Source: Ignavibacteria bacterium (GTDB lineage: Bacteria; Bacteroidota; Ignavibacteria; Ignavibacteriales; Melioribacteraceae). From it: a stretch of DNA of 11,088 bases. Below are positions 7,849 to 11,088 of this stretch, one piece after another (position 1 is the stretch's first letter; each line of letters opens with the position of its first letter). The stretch is taken from the NCBI GenBank assembly GCA_003233295.1, contig QILJ01000154.1, forward strand, positions 1 through 11,088, written 5' to 3'. Under the pieces are notes generated by a model. That model saw nothing but the letters and a program-made list of their open reading frames with translations. It was not told where the DNA came from and ran no database searches. The position numbers and the translations under genes were made by a program.

Positions 7849-8670
7849 TTATTTAACAACTTTATCCGGAAGTTTAATCCTACTTTCACCATTACGATTT
7901 ATTTTCAGTTCAATATTTCCTTCCGCAGTTTGATAAGCCCAATCGAATGTTAAGCGATCGTAGTCAATATTCTGAATTCTAATCTTAGCGAAATGATTAT
8001 CCCACGTCCAGACGACATAAGTATGACCGGTATATGCTCTAACATACTTTATGTTTGCACCAGGCAATTGCTCAACCCATCCGTTCAAGGGTGCTTCAGT
8101 TATATCGTAAATATTATACGTTGGTCCCATATCTTGAATATCAGTGTCTTCCCATACATTTAAGTAAAACACTCCGTTATCATTCTCCACAAAGAAATCG
8201 GTATAATCCGAATTGTATGATGTTAATTGATACGAAGCAAAATTATATCCCGATAGATTAGGATAACTTTTGTAATCATATATTCTGTTGTCATATCCTT
8301 CAGGGCGAGGTGTATCGTAAGCAACATCATAGCTTAGTTCACTTTCATTACCGTTTACATCGTACGAAGCTACTGCATAATAAATCGTAACACCGTTCTC
8401 TGCACCGTAATCGATTAATTGAGTTTTAACGGTTGTTCCGATTAATGAATATTTACCCTCATACGAATAGCTGTAGTAAACCGCATAACCGGCAAGATCA
8501 GAAGTATATATCGGATCCCAATTTATTTCAACCATATTATCACCAGTTACCGTTCTAATGTTTGTCGGAGTTGCAGGTGGAGTATTATCATAGAAAATAT
8601 TGACATTATTATCACAGCCAATCAGCAAAGTTGATAACAATCCAACAAATAATAATTTTCCCCATTTCAT
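7849..8670 (-). CDS. Lipoprotein with N-terminal fibronectin type III domain, function unknown
   Basis: This 273-residue protein starts MKWGKLLFVGLLSTLLIGC, a lipoprotein signal peptide with lipobox L-I-G-C and lipidated C19. D20 follows the cysteine. In enterobacteria that residue retains lipoproteins in the inner membrane, but this rule may not hold in Bacteroidota. Residues about 32-118 form an FN3 domain: PPATPTNIRT, VEINWDP, LAGYAVYYS, then YYAVASYDVNGNES. Residues about 120-273 are rich in Tyr, Trp, Asp and Asn and look beta-stranded (VFYLNVWED, TYVVWTWDNHFAKIRI, LTFDWAYQT). I do not recognise this part as a named domain. The start is well supported: the Shine-Dalgarno sequence GAGAGG lies 6 nt upstream (8677-8682), and a sigma-54-type promoter lies just beyond it. 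It is probably a cell-envelope protein that binds a polymer or a protein partner (inference). Confidence 0.85.
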   Translation of the reverse strand: MKWGKLLFVGLLSTLLIGCDNNVNIFYDNTPPATPTNIRTVTGDNMVEINWDPIYTSDLAGYAVYYSYSYEGKYSLIGTTVKTQLIDYGAENGVTIYYAVASYDVNGNESELSYDVAYDTPRPEGYDNRIYDYKSYPNLSGYNFASYQLTSYNSDYTDFFVENDNGVFYLNVWEDTDIQDMGPTYNIYDITEAPLNGWVEQLPGANIKYVRAYTGHTYVVWTWDNHFAKIRIQNIDYDRLTFDWAYQTAEGNIELKINRNGESRIKLPDKVVK

Positions 8671-8676
8671 TTTTTC

Positions 8677-8682
8677 CTCTCT
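8677..8682 (-). promoter_or_regulatory. Strong Shine-Dalgarno site of the lipoprotein gene
   Basis: On the minus strand GAGAGG is followed by six A residues and the ATG at 8670. It fixes the lipoprotein start and contrasts with the DUF4783, kinase and helicase genes downstream, whose starts have no clear site. Confidence 0.75.
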
Positions 8683-8700
8683 TACATTTATTATTCATTT

Positions 8701-8718
8701 TGCAAGTTGAGTGCCAAA
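8701..8718 (-). promoter_or_regulatory. Sigma-54 (RpoN) -24/-12 promoter of the lipoprotein gene
   Basis: The minus strand reads TTTGGCAC-TCAAC-TTGCA, matching the sigma-54 consensus TGGCAC-N5-TTGC with GG and GC at the required 12-bp phase. The -12 GC lies at 8702-8703, so transcription should start near 8690. That gives a leader of about 20 nt holding the GAGAGG site and ending at ATG 8670. The match, the strand, and the spacing to the ribosome binding site all agree. An enhancer-binding activator would be required, and none is encoded in the window. Confidence 0.72.
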
Positions 8719-8803
8719 ATTTTCGTAATGGATAGAAATGATAAATAGCTTAAAAATCAAGGTTTTTGCTATTATGGTTAGGATTAGAGGGAATTTTAAT
8801 TTA

Positions 8804-8834
8804 TCCACTGTTCACTAAATTAGCCAACAGTGGA
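8804..8834 (-). terminator. 9-bp inverted repeat downstream of pyrC (terminator or activator site)
   Basis: TCCACTGTT and AACAGTGGA form a perfect 9-bp stem around a 13-nt loop that itself contains CTAA-T-TTAG. It begins 16 nt after the pyrC stop on the minus strand, where a terminator would be expected, but the following sequence TAAATTAAAATT is only partly T-rich. The repeat is also centred about 130 bp upstream of the predicted sigma-54 start, a usual distance for an enhancer-binding protein, so it could be an operator instead. The stretch between it and the promoter (8719-8803) shows nothing else I can name. Confidence 0.5.
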
Positions 8835-8850
8835 GTTAATATTTTACAAG

Positions 8851-9780
8851 TTAGATGTTTGTGAATTTATCGTTATAAAACATTTTAGATTTATTTATAA
8901 CAGCCACAGAAGCGCCTTTTAACTTTTTCTTGTTAAAAGGAGAATTTTTTGATTTTGATTTGAATTTATTTACGTCAACTTCCCATTCCAGTTCTGGATC
9001 AATGATCGTTAAATTAGCCTTTTCGCCTTCGCTGATTTTTGGAACGGGCAATCCTAAAATTTTTCTTGGATTGATTGAAAGTTTCTGGATAATTTGCTCA
9101 AGTGTTAACTTATCAGTATGATAAAGCTCCGTTAGAGCTAATCCTAACTGGGTTTCAAGTCCGATTATTCCATTCGGCGCATAGATAAATTCCATCTCTT
9201 TTTCCTCTATTGCATGCGGAGCATGATCACTGGCAATGCAGTCGATCGTTTCATCCTGCAGACCTTCTATAACTGCGTCAACATCTTTTTGCTCTCGCAG
9301 CGGTGGATTCATTTTCAAGTTTGTATTGAATGATTTTATATTTTCATCCGATAAAGTAAAGTGATGTGGTGTAACTTCGGCAGTTACCTTAACACCGCGC
9401 TGTTTTGCTTCCCGTATTAATTCAACAGACCGCTTGGAACTAACATGAGCCACATGGAATTTCCCGCCGGTATATTCAGCTAAAAGAATACCGCGAATAA
9501 CAATTATATCCTCAGCAACCGTAGGAATGGAAGGGAGTCCAAGCTGAGTTGAAATTTTGCTTTCATTCATTGCTCCGCCAGCCATAGAGATATCCTCACA
9601 ATGCTCAATTATCGGAGCACCGATCATCTGTGAATATTCCAGAGCGCTTCTGAGTAGCGCAGATGTTTTTACAACATCGCCGTCATCCGAAAATGCTACA
9701 ACTCCGGCATCGGCAAGTTCAAGCATCGGGGCTAGTGATTCACCTTTACGACCGTTCGTTACCGCGCCAATTGGATTAAC
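8851..9780 (-). CDS. pyrC: Dihydroorotase, C-terminal part (frameshifted pyrC)
   Basis: This is the main catalytic part of a type I dihydroorotase, the amidohydrolase that closes carbamoyl-aspartate to dihydroorotate in pyrimidine synthesis. The frame is open from a TAG at 9783-9781 and reads VNPIGAVTNGRKGESL before the first ATG at 9726, so protein-like sequence precedes that ATG. Counted from ATG 9726: SDDG 13-16, EHCED with H42, HVAHVSS with H91 and H94, VTPHHFTLSD 118-127, KMNPPLR 138-144, and SDHAPH 166-171 carrying the catalytic Asp. All expected motifs after the N-terminal HxH are present. The C-terminus (SKSKNSPF, then KLKG) is normal for the family. The N-terminal part lies in another frame at 9776-10135. 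Joining them gives a protein of about 430 residues, the usual size. Confidence 0.9.
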   Translation of the reverse strand, partial: VNPIGAVTNGRKGESLAPMLELADAGVVAFSDDGDVVKTSALLRSALEYSQMIGAPIIEHCEDISMAGGAMNESKISTQLGLPSIPTVAEDIIVIRGILLAEYTGGKFHVAHVSSKRSVELIREAKQRGVKVTAEVTPHHFTLSDENIKSFNTNLKMNPPLREQKDVDAVIEGLQDETIDCIASDHAPHAIEEKEMEFIYAPNGIIGLETQLGLALTELYHTDKLTLEQIIQKLSINPRKILGLPVPKISEGEKANLTIIDPELEWEVDVNKFKSKSKNSPFNKKKLKGASVAVINKSKMFYNDKFTNI

Positions 9781-10135
9781 CTAAATGCTTTTCACTTTTC
9801 TCTGCAATAAACCTCACCACTTCTGCTGTATCTATTGTTGGATTAGTATTAGGCATACATGCCACACCTGTGAATCCTCCGGCAGCAGCACTATTGCTCC
9901 CGGTAACTACAGTTTCTTCGTCCTCTCTTCCAGGCTCTCTCAAATGAACATGCATATCGTAAAGACCCGGCACACATATCTTGTCTTCAAGTTCTAATAC
10001 TTTAGCTGATTGATACTTTTCAGTTTCTATTGAACCAATTTCTTTTATGATTCCGTCTTCGATTAATATATCTGATTTCTGATCTAAATTTTGTTCAGGA
10101 TTTAGAACTCTAACTCCTTTAAGTAAAACTTGCAT
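9776..10135 (-). CDS. pyrC: Dihydroorotase, N-terminal part (frameshifted pyrC)
   Basis: This 119-residue frame holds the start of dihydroorotase: the small beta-sandwich portion (MQVLLKGVRV, SDILIEDGIIKEIG) and then VPGLYDMHVHLREPG. The metal-binding HxH is H62-x-H64 and R66 is the usual substrate-binding Arg. AAAGGFTGVACMPNTNPT is also typical of the family. The frame stops at TAA 9778-9776 straight after EKHLG, and the family sequence resumes one frame over with VNPIGAVT. A good Shine-Dalgarno site, GGAG, lies 5 nt before ATG 10135 (10141-10144), and pyrB ends 9 nt upstream, so pyrB and pyrC form an operon. An N-terminal piece alone could not fold into a working barrel. Confidence 0.9.
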   Translation of the reverse strand: MQVLLKGVRVLNPEQNLDQKSDILIEDGIIKEIGSIETEKYQSAKVLELEDKICVPGLYDMHVHLREPGREDEETVVTGSNSAAAGGFTGVACMPNTNPTIDTAEVVRFIAEKSEKHLG

Positions 10136-10140
10136 TTTAT

Positions 10141-10144
10141 CTCC
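10141..10144 (-). promoter_or_regulatory. Shine-Dalgarno site of pyrC
   Basis: GGAG directly follows the pyrB stop codon and sits 5 nt before the pyrC ATG. This supports the chosen start and suggests translation of pyrC within a pyrBC transcript. Confidence 0.75.
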
Positions 10145-11071
10145 TTACGCTTCTGGTTTAGTACCGAGTAAATATAGTACTGCCATTCTAACAGCTACAC
10201 CGTTTGTAACCTGATTTAAAATTATTTGGAAAGGTCCGTCCGCTACTTCCGATGACAATTCAACGCCTCTGTTTATCGGACCGGGATGCATAATTAGTAC
10301 ATTTGGATTATTCTTGTTTATTCTTTCGGCAGTGACTCCGAAATAATTATGATATTCCCTTACAGAGGGGATAAGAACTCCGGCATCTCTTTCCAGTTGA
10401 ATTCTTAATACATTCAGTACATCATGCTCAGTAATAGCTTTATCAATATCGTTATATACTTTCACTCCTAGAGATTCAATTTCCCATGGAATCATTGTTG
10501 ATGGTCCACATACAGAAACCGAAGCTCCCATTGCCTGCAATCCATAGATATTTGACAAAGCAACACGGCTATGACTTATATCCCCAACTATACAAACTTT
10601 CAGTCCTTCTATTCGTCCCAATTTTTCTCTGATGGAATACATATCCAACAAAGCTTGTGTTGGATGCTCATGCCTGCCGTCTCCGGCATTAATTACGTTA
10701 GCATCAGATATCTGTGTAAGATACTTAGGAACACCGGCTGATTCATGCCGCACAACTATCATATCAACTTTCATCGATTCGATATTTCTTACGGTATCCT
10801 TAAATGATTCTCCCTTTGCAGCACTGCTGCCTGCTTTAGAAAAATTGATTGTATCGGCTGATAGTCTCTTCTGTGCTAACTCAAACGAAAGTCTTGTTCT
10901 TGTAGAATTTTCGTAGAACAGATTCAAAATTGTTTTTCCCTGCAGAGTCGGAACTTTTTTGATAGGTCGTTCTAAAACTTCGCGGAAAGTTGTTGCCGTG
11001 TCTAAAATTAATTGAATATCTTCTTTCGATACTCCTTGTAAACCTAATAAATGATTAGATGATAGCGCCAT
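10145..11071 (-). CDS. pyrB: Aspartate carbamoyltransferase catalytic subunit
   Basis: This complete 308-residue protein transfers the carbamoyl group from carbamoyl phosphate to aspartate, the committed step of pyrimidine synthesis in the cytoplasm. The carbamoyl-phosphate domain shows NSTRTRLSFE with STRTR at 56-60, SSAAKGES with K86, VVRHESAG with R108-H109, and HPTQALLD beginning at H136. The aspartate domain shows GDISHSRVALSN 163-174, LRIQLERD 222-229, EYHNYFG 239-245 and HPGPINRG 262-269. Length and motif order are normal and I see no lesion. ATG 11071 is preceded by AGGT 9 nt upstream (11081-11084), a weak site, and only 17 nt of upstream sequence is visible, so the promoter and any PyrR or attenuator control lie outside the window. 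No regulatory pyrI gene follows. The gene is followed after 9 nt by pyrC. Confidence 0.97.
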   Translation of the reverse strand: MALSSNHLLGLQGVSKEDIQLILDTATTFREVLERPIKKVPTLQGKTILNLFYENSTRTRLSFELAQKRLSADTINFSKAGSSAAKGESFKDTVRNIESMKVDMIVVRHESAGVPKYLTQISDANVINAGDGRHEHPTQALLDMYSIREKLGRIEGLKVCIVGDISHSRVALSNIYGLQAMGASVSVCGPSTMIPWEIESLGVKVYNDIDKAITEHDVLNVLRIQLERDAGVLIPSVREYHNYFGVTAERINKNNPNVLIMHPGPINRGVELSSEVADGPFQIILNQVTNGVAVRMAVLYLLGTKPEA

Positions 11072-11088
11072 TAATTTTTTACCTATTT

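Noticed and set aside
8756..8771. A5/T5 inverted repeat in the pyrC-lipoprotein spacer
   Set aside because: The stem is five A:T pairs around six bases, too weak to be a terminator or operator without other support.
9776..9787. Programmed +1 frameshift in pyrC at TTA-GGT-TAA
   Set aside because: There is no slippery run, no prfB-like upstream Shine-Dalgarno element and no known recoding in this gene family. An indel is simpler.

Overview
All genes in this AT-rich window lie on the minus strand, so transcription runs from high to low coordinates. The gene set suggests a member of the Ignavibacteria/Chlorobi side of the Bacteroidota: a DUF4783-type exported protein, a very large NtrY-like membrane histidine kinase, a lipoprotein with a fibronectin type III domain, AT-rich spacers, and good Shine-Dalgarno sites on some genes (pyrC, the lipoprotein). 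This placement is inferred from gene content and is only moderately certain.

Layout in order of transcription. (1) pyrB (aspartate carbamoyltransferase, 11071-10145) is followed after 9 nt by pyrC (dihydroorotase, 10135-8851). These enzymes catalyse steps 2 and 3 of de novo UMP synthesis. pyrC is split by a frameshift near 9776-9781. (2) The intergenic region 8671-8850 holds a 9-bp inverted repeat just after pyrC and, nearer the next gene, a near-consensus sigma-54 (-24/-12) promoter. (3) A lipoprotein gene (8670-7849) has an N-terminal FN3 domain and an unidentified C-terminal half. (4) After 112 nt comes a compact run: a DUF4783-like secreted protein (7736-7293), a giant NtrY-like sensor histidine kinase (7283-3517, frameshifted near 4545-4557), and, 1 nt after the kinase stop, an AddA/RecB-like helicase-nuclease (3515 to beyond the left edge).

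The most informative points are as follows. The -24/-12 promoter sits upstream of an operon-like run that encodes an NtrY-family kinase, and the partners of such kinases (NtrX/NtrC type) are usually sigma-54 activators. No response regulator is present in the window. The helicase-nuclease carries cysteines placed like those of iron-staple nucleases, and its motif V lacks the four residues that normally sit between LMT and KGLEF. Two otherwise intact genes carry single frameshifts and a third carries this short internal gap. Small consensus errors in the sequence would explain all three most simply, but real lesions cannot be excluded. I found no CRISPR array, tRNA, rRNA, insertion sequence or phage gene.
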